From the NCBI RefSeq assembly GCF_000262755.1, contig NZ_AFEU01000003.1:1261948-1325947 (forward strand): a DNA stretch of 64,000 bases, in the 5' to 3' direction. This document shows, one piece after another, positions 8,586 to 17,619 of this stretch. This stretch comes from Bacillus methanolicus PB1 (lineage in GTDB: Bacteria; Bacillota; Bacilli; Bacillales; Cytobacillaceae). A model generated the notes under the pieces. It did not search any database and was not told where the DNA came from. It saw nothing but the letters and a program-made list of their open reading frames with translations. The position numbers and the translations under genes are program-made. Position 1 is the stretch's first letter. Every line of letters starts with the position of its first letter.

Positions 8586-10736
8586 TTATTTTACCAGTAC
8601 ATATAAACTAACAGGATTTACCTCGATTTCCATTTGGCTGATTGACAAGAAAGGCTTGGCTTTCGCGTTTTCGTGATTCGCCAGCACTTCCCATTTTCCT
8701 TCCATAGGCAAATCAATTTTTTGTACCTTTCGTGAAGGATTAAAAATCACTAAGATCGTTTTCCATTGCCCAAATTCTTGAACATCTTCATAAAAGCAGC
8801 CTATTACCGGCTTTGGATAAGGGAGAAAACGTATATGCTTTCTTATCAAATCTGCGCGGTGAAAACGAAAAGCCTGATGCGATTTTCTAATTGAAATGAT
8901 CCCTTTAATATATTCAACATTATCGGCAAACTGTGTTTTACGGTCCCAATCAAGCTGGTTGATTTCATCTGGGGAACGGTAACTATTTCCAACTCCTTTT
9001 TTCGTTCGGAAAAATTCCTGTCCACTGTGAAGAAATGGAATTCCTTGTGATAATAAAACCATCACCGTTGCCAATCTGTGATGCTTTTTTATTATTTCTT
9101 CATCTGTTTCTTTTTCACAAATGTTGATTTTATCCCACATCGTATGATTGTCATGTGATTCCACATAATTGACTGACTGAACCGGCTCAGTAAAAATGCC
9201 TTTATCCATTTTTTCAAAACCGATACTGCCAACAAGCAATTGCTTGGCAGACTCGAAATAATACTCATTGCCGAGTGCATAGCCGCGGTCGTACAAGTTA
9301 AAGGTGCTTCCCTTGATCGAATCCCGAAACCAATCATTAAATTGCCCTATTCCCGGCAAATATTTTTGATTGCGAATATTTGCTTTTTTTTCAGGAGGAA
9401 TTGGGGTGTTTAAGTCCCATCCTTCACCGATCAAGATGACTGTTTCATCAATTTTGGAAACCTCTTTTCTTATCTCATTCATTGTCTCAATATCAATGAT
9501 TCCCATTAGATCAAACCGAAACCCATCGACATGGTACTCTTTCAGCCAAAAAAGAACAGAATCGATAATAAATTTTCTCACCATCCGCCGTTCGGTTGCC
9601 AAATCATTTCCCACTCCCGTGCCGTTTGAAGGCATTCCAAACTCATCATGCCGAAAATAATAGCCAGGGACAATTTTTTCAAATGAAGACTGTTCACGAA
9701 TATACACATGATTATAAACAACATCCATAATGACCCTTAACCCTTGTTTTTGAATGGAAAAAATCATTTCCTTTAATTCCTTGATTCTTTTATAGGGATC
9801 ATGCGGATCTGTCGAATAGCTTCCGTCGGGAACATTAAAATGCAAGGGGTTATAGCCCCAATTATATTTGTTGGCCGGTTTTAATTCATCTACACCTTCA
9901 AAATCGTGGAAAGGAAGAAATTCAATATGAGTAATACCAAGGTCTTTCACGTAAGAAAGGCACGTCGGCAACCCGTCTTTTCCTGTTGTACCCGTTTCTC
10001 CGGCTCCGGAATACTTTCCCTTATTTTTCACTCCGCTATTTGGATGAATAGTAAAATCACGAATATGCGTTTCATAAATCACCGCATCAACCGCATGTTG
10101 AAATGGCGGTAAAGAAGGTTTTTCCCGGTTGGTCTTTGCCAAATCAACTACAACTCCCATTTTTCCGTTAGCCGTTACAGCAACTGCATAAGGGTCAACA
10201 GCTTCTTTCCATTCGAGATTTACGCAAACAAGGTATGAATATTGGTAACATTCCAAATCCCGATGAACTTCAGCAAACCAAACACCGGATTCCCCTCTTT
10301 GCATTGGAATCGGTTCCAATTCGTTTCCTCCCGGCTCATGAAGCTTCAATCTCACCTTCACTGCTGTCGGCGCCCAAAGTTTAAAAACTGTTTTTTCTCT
10401 GGAATAGTTGTTCCCAAGGTCGTTTCCATCATAATAAAAACGCTCATCAAAGGCCTCAGTTCGAATGACCGCACCAATTTGAAGGTCTGTTTTTCCCCCG
10501 TGTTCATCTGAAATCCAATATTGTTTTCCAAATTCCGGTTGTATTTCAGAATGGCAAATATATTTTATCGATTCATCCAGCTTCACAGTTTCGGTTATGG
10601 TAAGTTCACAGTTTATTTCTTCATTCGTTAAATGAAAACAGGAAGAAGAGCCGCCGTGATAGGAATTGGGGAGTAAAATCGTTATGACTTGTATGTCATC
10701 AAGATAAGCAAAAAATTGCCTGTCAATCGCAATCAA
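8586..10736 (-). CDS. amyX: Type I pullulanase AmyX
   Basis: A 716-residue GH13 debranching enzyme cleaving alpha-1,6 bonds of pullulan, limit dextrins and glycogen. No signal peptide is present, so it is probably intracellular. Order: N-terminal domain (1-110), CBM48-like domain (about 115-200), catalytic barrel with the type I signature YNWGYNP (291-297), nucleophile D409 in GFRFDLM, acid/base E438 in GEGWDL, and D529 in ESHDNHT, then a C-terminal beta domain. The start is TTG with AAGGAG upstream; the nearby ATG is out of frame. With glgP and glgB in this window it gives a full glycogen synthesis and debranching set. It is monocistronic with its own terminator. Confidence 0.93.
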   Translation of the reverse strand: MIAIDRQFFAYLDDIQVITILLPNSYHGGSSSCFHLTNEEINCELTITETVKLDESIKYICHSEIQPEFGKQYWISDEHGGKTDLQIGAVIRTEAFDERFYYDGNDLGNNYSREKTVFKLWAPTAVKVRLKLHEPGGNELEPIPMQRGESGVWFAEVHRDLECYQYSYLVCVNLEWKEAVDPYAVAVTANGKMGVVVDLAKTNREKPSLPPFQHAVDAVIYETHIRDFTIHPNSGVKNKGKYSGAGETGTTGKDGLPTCLSYVKDLGITHIEFLPFHDFEGVDELKPANKYNWGYNPLHFNVPDGSYSTDPHDPYKRIKELKEMIFSIQKQGLRVIMDVVYNHVYIREQSSFEKIVPGYYFRHDEFGMPSNGTGVGNDLATERRMVRKFIIDSVLFWLKEYHVDGFRFDLMGIIDIETMNEIRKEVSKIDETVILIGEGWDLNTPIPPEKKANIRNQKYLPGIGQFNDWFRDSIKGSTFNLYDRGYALGNEYYFESAKQLLVGSIGFEKMDKGIFTEPVQSVNYVESHDNHTMWDKINICEKETDEEIIKKHHRLATVMVLLSQGIPFLHSGQEFFRTKKGVGNSYRSPDEINQLDWDRKTQFADNVEYIKGIISIRKSHQAFRFHRADLIRKHIRFLPYPKPVIGCFYEDVQEFGQWKTILVIFNPSRKVQKIDLPMEGKWEVLANHENAKAKPFLSISQMEIEVNPVSLYVLVK

Positions 10737-10885
10737 AAATGAGTCATCTCCTTTCCTTCCTCTGCTTCCGCTATCTTATATTCTTTCATTTAGATTGAGA
10801 GAACGCCTATGAACTTCAACTTGTAAAGAAGAGTGCCAGCGATTTCTCCTTCAGAATAGACAAGAAGATAATACATATCTTTTCC

Positions 10886-10907
10886 AAAAAGCCCGTCTTT
10901 ACAGACG
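10886..10907 (-). terminator. Weak terminator at the end of the YtlQ-like gene
   Basis: CGTCT/AGACG hairpin with a GTAA loop followed by GGCTTTTT on the minus strand, starting just past the stop codon. The stem is only five pairs, so this is tentative. Confidence 0.35.
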
Positions 10908-10908
10908 T

Positions 10909-11898
10909 CTATTCGATATTTTTTTCTTCATCAAAAATTTTCCATTCCATTCTTCGCATGGACGTCGTCTGGCAATACTCAAGAAGTATTTTTGCTGCTT
11001 TTAATTGCTTATGCTTCAAAGGAGAACGCAATCTTCTCAATGATGTAAACCAATCATCAAGATTCCTTTTTTCCACAAGGCGTACGTCATAAGGTGCTTC
11101 TTGGTAATCAATATATCCATTTCTTGAAAGAACTGCTTTACGAACAGGAAGATCGATTTCATACAAGCTGAAAAGCTTTTGAATGATTTTCTCCGTCCGG
11201 TTCAAAGCAAGAAGAGGGTTTAAGATTTTTTTCTCTGTATTTTCGTAGCGCTTTGACCAAAACCGATTCTTTGACCCAATAAATACAGCGTGATTTTCTT
11301 CTTCCAGAAACGATATACACCACACGTCAATAGGGGTCAACATGATAATTTCCAGTTCAACCGGTGCCTCTTTTAACCGAAAGATCGGTTTGTATAAAAC
11401 GAGAAATGTGTCCGGAAAGCGCTGAAGGAAAAATTTTAGCTTTTCATCAAAATAATATTTATGATCAACCATTGATTTTTCAATCAGCGTTGAGGTGGCC
11501 CACTTCATCTGAAAACGGAAAAGCTGATCAAGGAATTGCTGCTTTAATTCTTCTAAGGATTTTGGGAGAATCGGAAGCGAAGCTGTAAATTGAAGTCCAA
11601 AATCCTCATCTTGTTCATTTTCCTCATCTGAGACAATTACATCATTTTCCTCGTTTTCTTTTTTTCTTAAACGAAAAATCCATTTCATTTTATCTATAAT
11701 CGGCTGTTTTTCATCTTCCAACAAAAAGGACAAATCCTTTTGGCTGTTTTGGTTATTTACATCACCATTCTCCCAAATGTTTTTCAATCGCTCCCACTGC
11801 TGCCTTTTTAGACGAACAAATCGGGAAGGATATAAAAAGATATCTTGTTCATATCTGGAAACGTAATCTTGAAGTTTGATCAACTGTCCCATCGACAT
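10909..11898 (-). CDS. Conserved protein, YtlQ-like
   Basis: A 329-residue cytosolic protein with no membrane segment. It has an acidic insert (residues 78-100), then an alpha/beta region with strands such as DTFLVLYKP and LEIIMLTPIDVWCISFLE that resemble the core of nuclease-related (NERD-type) folds; this is only an impression. The position between amyX and the 2',3'-cyclic phosphodiesterase gene matches ytlQ of B. subtilis, and length is close. AAAGGAAGG precedes two possible starts (ATG at 11898 and 11892). Function is unknown. No catalytic motif was recognised with confidence. Confidence 0.6.
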   Translation of the reverse strand: MSMGQLIKLQDYVSRYEQDIFLYPSRFVRLKRQQWERLKNIWENGDVNNQNSQKDLSFLLEDEKQPIIDKMKWIFRLRKKENEENDVIVSDEENEQDEDFGLQFTASLPILPKSLEELKQQFLDQLFRFQMKWATSTLIEKSMVDHKYYFDEKLKFFLQRFPDTFLVLYKPIFRLKEAPVELEIIMLTPIDVWCISFLEEENHAVFIGSKNRFWSKRYENTEKKILNPLLALNRTEKIIQKLFSLYEIDLPVRKAVLSRNGYIDYQEAPYDVRLVEKRNLDDWFTSLRRLRSPLKHKQLKAAKILLEYCQTTSMRRMEWKIFDEEKNIE

Positions 11899-11942
11899 TG
11901 CCTTCCTTTAAATTCTTTTATGTTTGAAGTTTTTATACCAAT

Positions 11943-12515
11943 TTATTCAATTAGAAGCGGAAATGTGGCAACTGGTTCATATTTTGGAGTTTTCTCGAAA
12001 TGGGTCCGGTATAAGACCACATCTTTCGCTACAAATGTAATCGGCTTTTCTTCAATGCTATTATTTATTGATAAAAAGGCTGGAGAAAAAGGAGAAGAAC
12101 CGGTCCATTTTCTGGCTAACGTAATATGGGGAGAAAACGGCCTTGTATCAAGTTGAAAACCTGCTTTTTCGCATGCGGTAAATACAAGATTCCTCAATTT
12201 ATGAAGGCGTTCTTCTTTATTAACTCCTGCCCAGAGAATTCTCGGTGAATCCTTTCTCCCAAAAGTTCCAAAGTGCTGAATAATCAAAGAAAAAGCACGG
12301 GTCCCATCAATGTATTTTTGAACCAGCTCTTTTGTTTTATTTAATTGGCTGACAGATGCATTGCCCAAAAATACAAGTGTAAGATGATAGTCTTCATGGT
12401 GAACCCACCTCGCAAACTTAAGCTCGCTCTTCAATTGCTCTGCTTTTTCATGCAACAATTTTTTTGATTCTTTTGACAAACGAACCGCTAAAAAATAGTG
12501 TGGGTTTTTCTCCAT
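11943..12515 (-). CDS. thpR: RNA 2',3'-cyclic phosphodiesterase (2'-5' RNA ligase family, YtlP)
   Basis: A 190-residue member of the 2H phosphoesterase superfamily. The two HxT motifs that define the active site are present: HLT at residues 44-46 and HIT near residue 130 (SPHITLARK). Family members open 2',3'-cyclic phosphate ends of RNA, and some ligate 2'-5' bonds in vitro. The chosen start is the ATG at 12515, giving the usual N-terminus NPHYFLAVRL; a GTG nine codons upstream lacks a ribosome site. The physiological RNA substrate is not known. Confidence 0.85.
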   Translation of the reverse strand: MEKNPHYFLAVRLSKESKKLLHEKAEQLKSELKFARWVHHEDYHLTLVFLGNASVSQLNKTKELVQKYIDGTRAFSLIIQHFGTFGRKDSPRILWAGVNKEERLHKLRNLVFTACEKAGFQLDTRPFSPHITLARKWTGSSPFSPAFLSINNSIEEKPITFVAKDVVLYRTHFEKTPKYEPVATFPLLIE

Positions 12516-12721
12516 TCGTTGAATTCGCCCTTTCAAAAACACGTTTTTTACCTATTTTAGCAAATCTTTTTTCAAATTGGCAGAAATGAGAGACGAAAGA
12601 GATCAATCCTACTTATTGAATAAGTTACATTGTTTTTATAAGATTAAATGAAGAATATCATTTTCAAAAAATAAAATACAATTATATTCTCATATATTGA
12701 ATAGAATAGGAAAGGTAAAAA

Positions 12722-13654
12722 ATGAAAGTTGTTGAAAATATTGCAAATCTAATTGGAAAAACACCGCTTGTAAAACTTAATCGGCTTTGCCCGAAAGATG
12801 GAGCAACTGTCTATTTAAAACTTGAGTTTTACAATCCGAGTAAGAGCGTTAAAGACCGGGCAGCTTATCATATGATTGCAACAGCTGAAAAAGAAGGAAA
12901 ATTGAAACCGGGCTCAGTGATCATTGAACCAACAAGCGGCAATACCGGCATTGGACTAGCCATGAATGCAGCCGCAAGGGGGTACCGTGCGATTATCGTA
13001 ATGCCGGATACGATGACGCAAGAAAGGATAAACATTTTGAAAGCGTATGGCGCAGAAGTCGTTTTGACTCCCGGGGATGAAAAAATGCCGGGAGCCATAA
13101 AAAAGGCAAAAGAGCTTGCTGCTGAAATTCCCGGCAGTTACATTCCTATGCAGTTTGAAAACGAAGCAAATCCGGAAGCCCACCGACAATCAACAGCACT
13201 TGAAATCATTGAAGCTATGAAACAAATCGGGAAGCCGCTAAAAGCTTTTGTTGCAGCTGCCGGAACAGGCGGAACTATTACAGGAACAGGGGAAGTCCTT
13301 CGCGAGTATTACCCGGATCTAACTGTTCATGTAGTAGAACCTGCAGGCTCTCCGGTGCTTTCAGGCGGAAAGCCCGGCAAGCATAAGCTCGTCGGCACAA
13401 GCCCGGGATTTATTCCTGGCATTCTCAATCAAAATGTGTATGATAAAATTCATTTAATTAAAGATGAAGAGGCGTATGAAATAACACGGCGCCTTGCGAA
13501 AGAAGAAGGAATTCTTGTCGGCCCTTCATCAGGTGCAGCCTGTTTCGCCGCAATTGAAACCGCAAAACAGCTTTCACCGGAAGATGTCGTTGTGTGCATC
13601 ATTAGCGACACAGGCGAACGATATTTATCCAGTGACTTATTCGAATTCGATTGA
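12722..13654 (+). CDS. ytkP: O-acetylserine-dependent cysteine synthase, YtkP type
   Basis: A 310-residue PLP enzyme of fold type II (cysteine synthase family). The PLP lysine is K44 in SVKDRAA, the substrate loop TSGNTG at 71-76, the phosphate-binding GTGGT at 181-185, and SSGA near 270. It most likely makes cysteine from O-acetylserine and sulfide, as a second enzyme besides CysK. GGAAAGG precedes the ATG. It is transcribed alone. No S-box or T-box leader is visible upstream. A short relative of the palindromic element follows the stop codon at 13667. Confidence 0.9.
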   Translation: MKVVENIANLIGKTPLVKLNRLCPKDGATVYLKLEFYNPSKSVKDRAAYHMIATAEKEGKLKPGSVIIEPTSGNTGIGLAMNAAARGYRAIIVMPDTMTQERINILKAYGAEVVLTPGDEKMPGAIKKAKELAAEIPGSYIPMQFENEANPEAHRQSTALEIIEAMKQIGKPLKAFVAAAGTGGTITGTGEVLREYYPDLTVHVVEPAGSPVLSGGKPGKHKLVGTSPGFIPGILNQNVYDKIHLIKDEEAYEITRRLAKEEGILVGPSSGAACFAAIETAKQLSPEDVVVCIISDTGERYLSSDLFEFD

Positions 13655-13666
13655 GAAAAGTAAAAT

Positions 13667-13734
13667 CGGGTCAGACCCCCTTCTTCAATGACAACATATA
13701 GAAAATTTTTTATGTTGCATTAGAGGGGTCTGGC
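13667..13734. repeat. Short relative of the palindromic element after ytkP
   Basis: GGGTCAGACCCCCTTC at the left and GAGGGGTCTGGCC at the right form an imperfect hairpin around an AT-rich centre with ACAACATA / TATGTTG arms. It lacks the outer GAGGCTGTCTC arms of full-length copies. It starts 13 bp after the ytkP stop and may terminate that transcript. Confidence 0.65.
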
Positions 13735-13810
13735 CGTACAAAAAGCAATTTTATGGAAGTACGGTTCATTCTTCTCTGATAGGTATATCATCGCATTTCA
13801 AGGGTAAAGT

Positions 13811-15235
13811 TCACTTAGCTGCTAATTCGTAAATCGCCTGTGCATAAATAGCGGTTGCCTTTAACAAATCATCAATAATAATGTACTCATCTTTTTGATG
13901 GGCAACATCAGGTCTTCCCGGAAACAGCGGACCAAAAGCAACTCCTGACTTTAAAGAACGAGCGTACGTTCCGCCCCCGATGGAAAGCAGCTCTGCCTTC
14001 TCACCTGTTTGTTCCTCATATACCTTCTTTAATGTTTGGACAAGAAAATCTGTTTCATCAACATGGTGCGGCTTTGAATCAGAGAAATTATCAATTTTAA
14101 AGCCCTCTTTTTTAAGAAGCTGTTCCAGTTGATCCTTTTTTTCTTCCATATCAGCAGTAACCGGATACCGCAAGTTGATTCCAAGCTGTCCTCCCCGTTC
14201 CTTGAAATAGCTGATTTTTCCAACATTAATCGTTAAATCCCCTGTAATCTCATCAGAATATGCAATGCCGAGTTCTCGCCCGCGAGATTCTTTCGAAAAA
14301 TACTTTGTAACAAAAGTAAAAAAGTGCTGCGCTTTCCGATCGATTTTCCATTGGGACAAAAATTCTGCCAGAAGAAATCCTGCATTCACTCCATTGTCCG
14401 GTTCCATGCCATGGGCTGATAAACCTTGCAATTCAATGATTAATTCTCCGCTATCCACATAACACTTTCCTTCGAGTTCACGCTGTTTACGAAATTCTTT
14501 AAACCGCTGGATTATTTCTGTTTGCCGGTCATGAACGAAGAGCCCAGCTTTCGCGAAATCAGGAACCATGTTGTACCTTCTACCCGAAGAAAATTGAGCT
14601 ACTTCAATTTTCACATCATCACCATGATTTGCATCTGCCTCGGAAGATTGGACAATATCAAAATCAGAAATACCTTTTTCCGCATAAATGATCGGGAAAT
14701 CTGCATCAGGAGCAAACCCCATTGACGGCATTTCTTCATATTTAAAATATGTATCCACGCATCGCCAGTTGCTCTCTTCATCTGTTCCGATAATCATCCG
14801 GACCCGCTTTTTTAAAGGAAAACCGAGTTCTTTTACAATTTTCATCGCATAGTAAGCGGCCATTGTCGGACCTTTATCATCAATCGCCCCGCGGGAAAAA
14901 ATTTTCCCGTCCCGGATTTCGGCGCCGAATGGGTCGCTCGTCCATCCATCCCCTTCAGGTACAACATCAACATGGCAAAGAATGCCTACCAATTCTTCCC
15001 CTTCACCGAATTCCAAGTGTCCTGCGACATTTTCTACATTTTTTGCCTTGAATCCGTCTTTTTCTCCGAGATCGAGCATAAAGGATAATGCTTCCTTTAC
15101 CCCCTGACCGAGCGGAGCATCCGGAGTACTATTTTCTTCATCTAAGACACTTTTAATTTTTAATAACTTTTGTGTATCATGAATCAGTTCGTCTTTTCTT
15201 TTGTCAACTTCTTTCATCCAATTGATTGCTTCCAC
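13811..15235 (-). CDS. pepV: Dipeptidase PepV (M20 family)
   Basis: A 474-residue M20 metallopeptidase that releases amino acids from dipeptides in the cytosol. Zinc ligands: H88 in CHVDVVPEGDGW, D120 in IDDKGP, the catalytic E153 and ligand E154 in TDEES, D177 in PDADFP, and a histidine near residue 448 in DVAHQKDE. A lid domain lies between about residues 190 and 380. The start is GTG at 15235 with TAAGGAGG 7 nt upstream. It is monocistronic; the B. subtilis counterpart is YtjP. Confidence 0.92.
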   Translation of the reverse strand: MEAINWMKEVDKRKDELIHDTQKLLKIKSVLDEENSTPDAPLGQGVKEALSFMLDLGEKDGFKAKNVENVAGHLEFGEGEELVGILCHVDVVPEGDGWTSDPFGAEIRDGKIFSRGAIDDKGPTMAAYYAMKIVKELGFPLKKRVRMIIGTDEESNWRCVDTYFKYEEMPSMGFAPDADFPIIYAEKGISDFDIVQSSEADANHGDDVKIEVAQFSSGRRYNMVPDFAKAGLFVHDRQTEIIQRFKEFRKQRELEGKCYVDSGELIIELQGLSAHGMEPDNGVNAGFLLAEFLSQWKIDRKAQHFFTFVTKYFSKESRGRELGIAYSDEITGDLTINVGKISYFKERGGQLGINLRYPVTADMEEKKDQLEQLLKKEGFKIDNFSDSKPHHVDETDFLVQTLKKVYEEQTGEKAELLSIGGGTYARSLKSGVAFGPLFPGRPDVAHQKDEYIIIDDLLKATAIYAQAIYELAAK

Positions 15236-15329
15236 ACTATTTCCTCCTTACTGCGTTCCATATATTGCAATGTGAATCCATTATTTCATTATTATAAATA
15301 TATTCCCGCTTAAATGCTTTTTAAAAAGA

Positions 15330-15438
15330 AGGGGCTGTCTCAAACCTCCATGGCATATCAGCCACCGCGATAGATGAGTCTTCTAGATAAGACACCGTAT
15401 AAAAAGCCTAAGGGTCAGACCCTTATGAGACAGCCCCT
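15330..15438. repeat. Palindromic element, variant core (family A)
   Basis: Outer arms AGGGGCTGTCTCA and TGAGACAGCCCCT are perfect inverted repeats, with an inner AAGGGTCAGACCCTT palindrome on the right. The centre is unrelated to the three full-length copies. The arms carry GGGGC/GCCCC where others have GAGGC/GCCTC, a compensated change. A T-run follows on the minus strand (CCCCTTCTTTTT). Confidence 0.8.
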
Positions 15439-16049
15439 AGTTTGCAGGTCCTGATTATAATATGGGGGAACGTTGGTCATCATTTTTTTATAGGAAACAG
15501 AGAAAGCCACTTTCGTCATTTGATATTTTAAAGAACATATAGCCGACGTCCGTCATAAGCAGCCCATACTTTTTTCATTTTATGGAAAATAAACATTTTC
15601 CTTTGGATAAACAAGATTATTACGCAACTGATTCATTATTTCAACAGCAATCCATTCAAAATATTATAGAAAATAAAATCACCTGTAAATGATATACAAT
15701 TTCAATATTTTCGAAAACTGGAAACTTTTTTCAGAAGCAATAATCATAATGGCCGGTCGCCTCCCATACGTTATAGCATGCACCCAAAAAAGGGGGAACC
15801 CATGATTCGATCTATAGAAAAAAAGATATTAATATTTCGTAAATTTGTACTTATCGGTAGAAATTATCTGAAAATATGGTTACAATAAAAATAAAGGAAT
15901 GGTCTTATTAGATTTACCCTACATGGTAAAGAAAAGGGGTTGTCTGAGGAAAAGAAAACAAACTACATAGCTTGAAGACATGTTTCTTCATGGGAAAGTC
16001 GGTTGCAGGAATATGCCAAAGGTTTGAAAAAAGGATAGGGAGTGGTTTT
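15439..16049. other. Long intergenic region between pepV and ytzE
   Basis: About 610 bp of AT-rich DNA without a recognisable gene. The only candidate is a 28-codon frame at 15802-15888 (MIRSIEKKILIFRKFVLIGR...), basic and hydrophobic, preceded by GGGGGAACCC; it cannot be supported as a gene. The upstream parts of both divergent genes must lie here, but no convincing promoter was found. Confidence 0.4.
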
Positions 16050-16271
16050 TTGAAACCTTCAACTAACCGAATGTTAAACCGTATCAAATCCGTCTACTTG
16101 TATATTAAGAACAATGGAACTGTAACGACTCAAGATCTTGTAGAAGAATTTGGTATAACTCCTCGTACCATCCAAAGAGATTTGAATGTCTTGGTTTATA
16201 ATGACTTGGTGAAAAGTCCAAGCCGCGGCAAGTGGACAACAACGCAAAAGAAGGTAAAAATGACTTCGTAA
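16050..16271 (+). CDS. ytzE: DeoR-type helix-turn-helix protein YtzE
   Basis: A 73-residue protein that is essentially one winged helix-turn-helix of the DeoR type: helices around LNRIKSVYLYIK, the recognition region TTQDLVEEFGITPRTIQRDL, and a short wing. It lacks the effector-binding domain of full DeoR regulators, as in B. subtilis YtzE, so it probably acts as a small DNA-binding protein; targets are unknown. The start is TTG at 16050 with GGGAGTGG upstream. The reading frame extends 26 codons further upstream, but that part lacks family resemblance. Confidence 0.85.
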   Translation: MKPSTNRMLNRIKSVYLYIKNNGTVTTQDLVEEFGITPRTIQRDLNVLVYNDLVKSPSRGKWTTTQKKVKMTS

Positions 16272-16296
16272 AATGTAAATAATGATAGAAAATATG

Positions 16297-16352
16297 AAGG
16301 AACTGCCCAAAAGATTCGTTTTTTTACCATGTGGGCCAGTTCCTTATTTGTT
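16297..16352. terminator. Terminator between ytzE and the pseudouridine synthase gene
   Basis: AAGGAACTGCCCA pairs with TGGGCCAGTTCCTT (one bulge) around a long loop containing TTTTTTT, followed by ATTTGTTTT on the plus strand. It suits ytzE. Confidence 0.65.
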
Positions 16353-16477
16353 TTATCAAAAATTTTCTTCAAAGAGGATACTTTCGGACGATTATGGCAA
16401 ATTGACGGCCCATAACTGATCAAAAGCCTATTAACCAAATCAAAGAATCATAAACTCTTAAAAGTCAATGTCGTCCA

Positions 16478-17194
16478 TTAAGATTGATATTCCCTTATTT
16501 GTTGCAGCTCCTCATCTGTCAGCTCACGGTATTCCCCTAATTCAAGAGTCTCATCCAGCTTTAAAGGGCCCATGGATATTCTCTTTAAATAAATGACTCT
16601 TTTTCCAACCGCCTGAAACATTCTTTTAACTTGATGAAACTTTCCTTCCGTAATCGTTAATTCAATATCTGAAGTTAAACCGGACTTTAAGATTTTTAAT
16701 TCCCCGGGTTTCGTTTTATACCCGTCATCAAGTGCGACGCCGTTTTTAAATGCCTCTCTATCCCGTTCTGTTACCTCCCCGTCGATTACGGCAAAATATG
16801 TTTTAGGAACATGCTTTTTCGGCGATAACAGTCGATGTGCAAGCTGTCCATCATTCGTTATTAATAAAAGCCCTTCCGTATCCTTATCAAGCCTTCCGAC
16901 CGGAAAAGGCTCGAAGACAAGATCTTCCATTCCCAACAAGTCAATAACCGTTTCATCTTGATGATCTTCTGTTGCCGACACAACACCCGGCGGCTTGTTC
17001 ATCATTAAGTAGATGAACTCTTTATATTCAACGGTCTCACCATTTAATGTCACGACATCATTTTCAGGGTCAACATGCTGTTTGGCATCTTTTACAATTT
17101 GGCCGTTTACTCTGACAGCCCCTTCCTTTAATATCTTTTTTACTTCCTTTCTGCTGCCAAATCCTAAATTTGCCAACATTTTATCGATTCTCAT
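16478..17194 (-). CDS. ytzG: Pseudouridine synthase, RsuA family (16S rRNA type)
   Basis: A 238-residue RsuA/RluB-family enzyme. The S4 RNA-binding domain is at residues 1-60 (MRIDKMLANLGFGSRKEV), and the catalytic domain holds the signature GRLDKDTEGLL with nucleophile D103, then KTYFAV. By length and signature it should be the RsuA type, making pseudouridine in 16S rRNA, but RsuA and RluE/F subfamilies are hard to separate by eye. The ATG at 17194 follows GAGGTGGAG; the in-frame ATG nine codons upstream is not preceded by a ribosome site. Confidence 0.85.
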   Translation of the reverse strand: MRIDKMLANLGFGSRKEVKKILKEGAVRVNGQIVKDAKQHVDPENDVVTLNGETVEYKEFIYLMMNKPPGVVSATEDHQDETVIDLLGMEDLVFEPFPVGRLDKDTEGLLLITNDGQLAHRLLSPKKHVPKTYFAVIDGEVTERDREAFKNGVALDDGYKTKPGELKILKSGLTSDIELTITEGKFHQVKRMFQAVGKRVIYLKRISMGPLKLDETLELGEYRELTDEELQQIREYQS

Positions 17195-17374
17195 TCTCCA
17201 CCTCGCAGAAAAATAAATCACCCATAAGTCTCCCGCCTCTATAGCGGTAATAACAAAACTTACATCGGAGGATAAAGTTTCATTTTATCTGGGCGTCTGT
17301 CCGTTGCCTTTCATTGTATAATCCATAGACTGATACCATAGTTTCAAAGAAAATAATAAGGAGTGTGTGCTTAT

Positions 17375-17572
17375 ATGGATTATTATTATCGGCAGCAAGG
17401 AACTGGGTTTCCCCAACCGGGATTTCAAGGATGGCAGGATATCTACCGTCGCCTGGACAGGTTAGACCGCAGGGTTGACAGGCTTGACCAGCAAGTAGAC
17501 CGGCTAAACCGCCGCATTGACCGGATCGAACGCCGACTCGGAATCAGGGAAGAAGAATACTATAATTACTAA
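17375..17572 (+). CDS. Small coiled-coil protein with arginine-rich heptads
   Basis: A 65-residue protein, family not recognised. The N-terminus is rich in Tyr, Gln and Gly (DYYYRQQGTGFPQPG). Residues 22-55 are a near-perfect heptad ladder (LDRLDRRVDRLDQQVDRLN), which predicts a short charged coiled coil with both D and R on the outside. The tail is EEEYYNY. Tyr-rich ends and a coiled coil recall small spore coat or cell-surface assembly proteins, but that is a guess. AAGGAG is 12 nt from the ATG at 17375; a GTG at 17363 would sit too close to it. A strong terminator follows. Confidence 0.7.
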   Translation: MDYYYRQQGTGFPQPGFQGWQDIYRRLDRLDRRVDRLDQQVDRLNRRIDRIERRLGIREEEYYNY

Positions 17573-17577
17573 AACAT

Positions 17578-17619
17578 AAGAAGGTGATCTCGCCTTAAAG
17601 CGGGGCCCTTCTTCTTTTT
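17578..17619 (+). terminator. Terminator after the coiled-coil gene
   Basis: AAGAAGG pairs with CCTTCTT, with an inner CGC/GCG helix, followed by CTTTTT. It overlaps the last two bases of the convergent ytgP gene. Confidence 0.75.

Noticed and set aside
15802..15888. 28-codon frame with a purine-rich upstream site
   Set aside because: Too short and without recognisable family; faint resemblance to small FtsZ-inhibitor peptides was not convincing.
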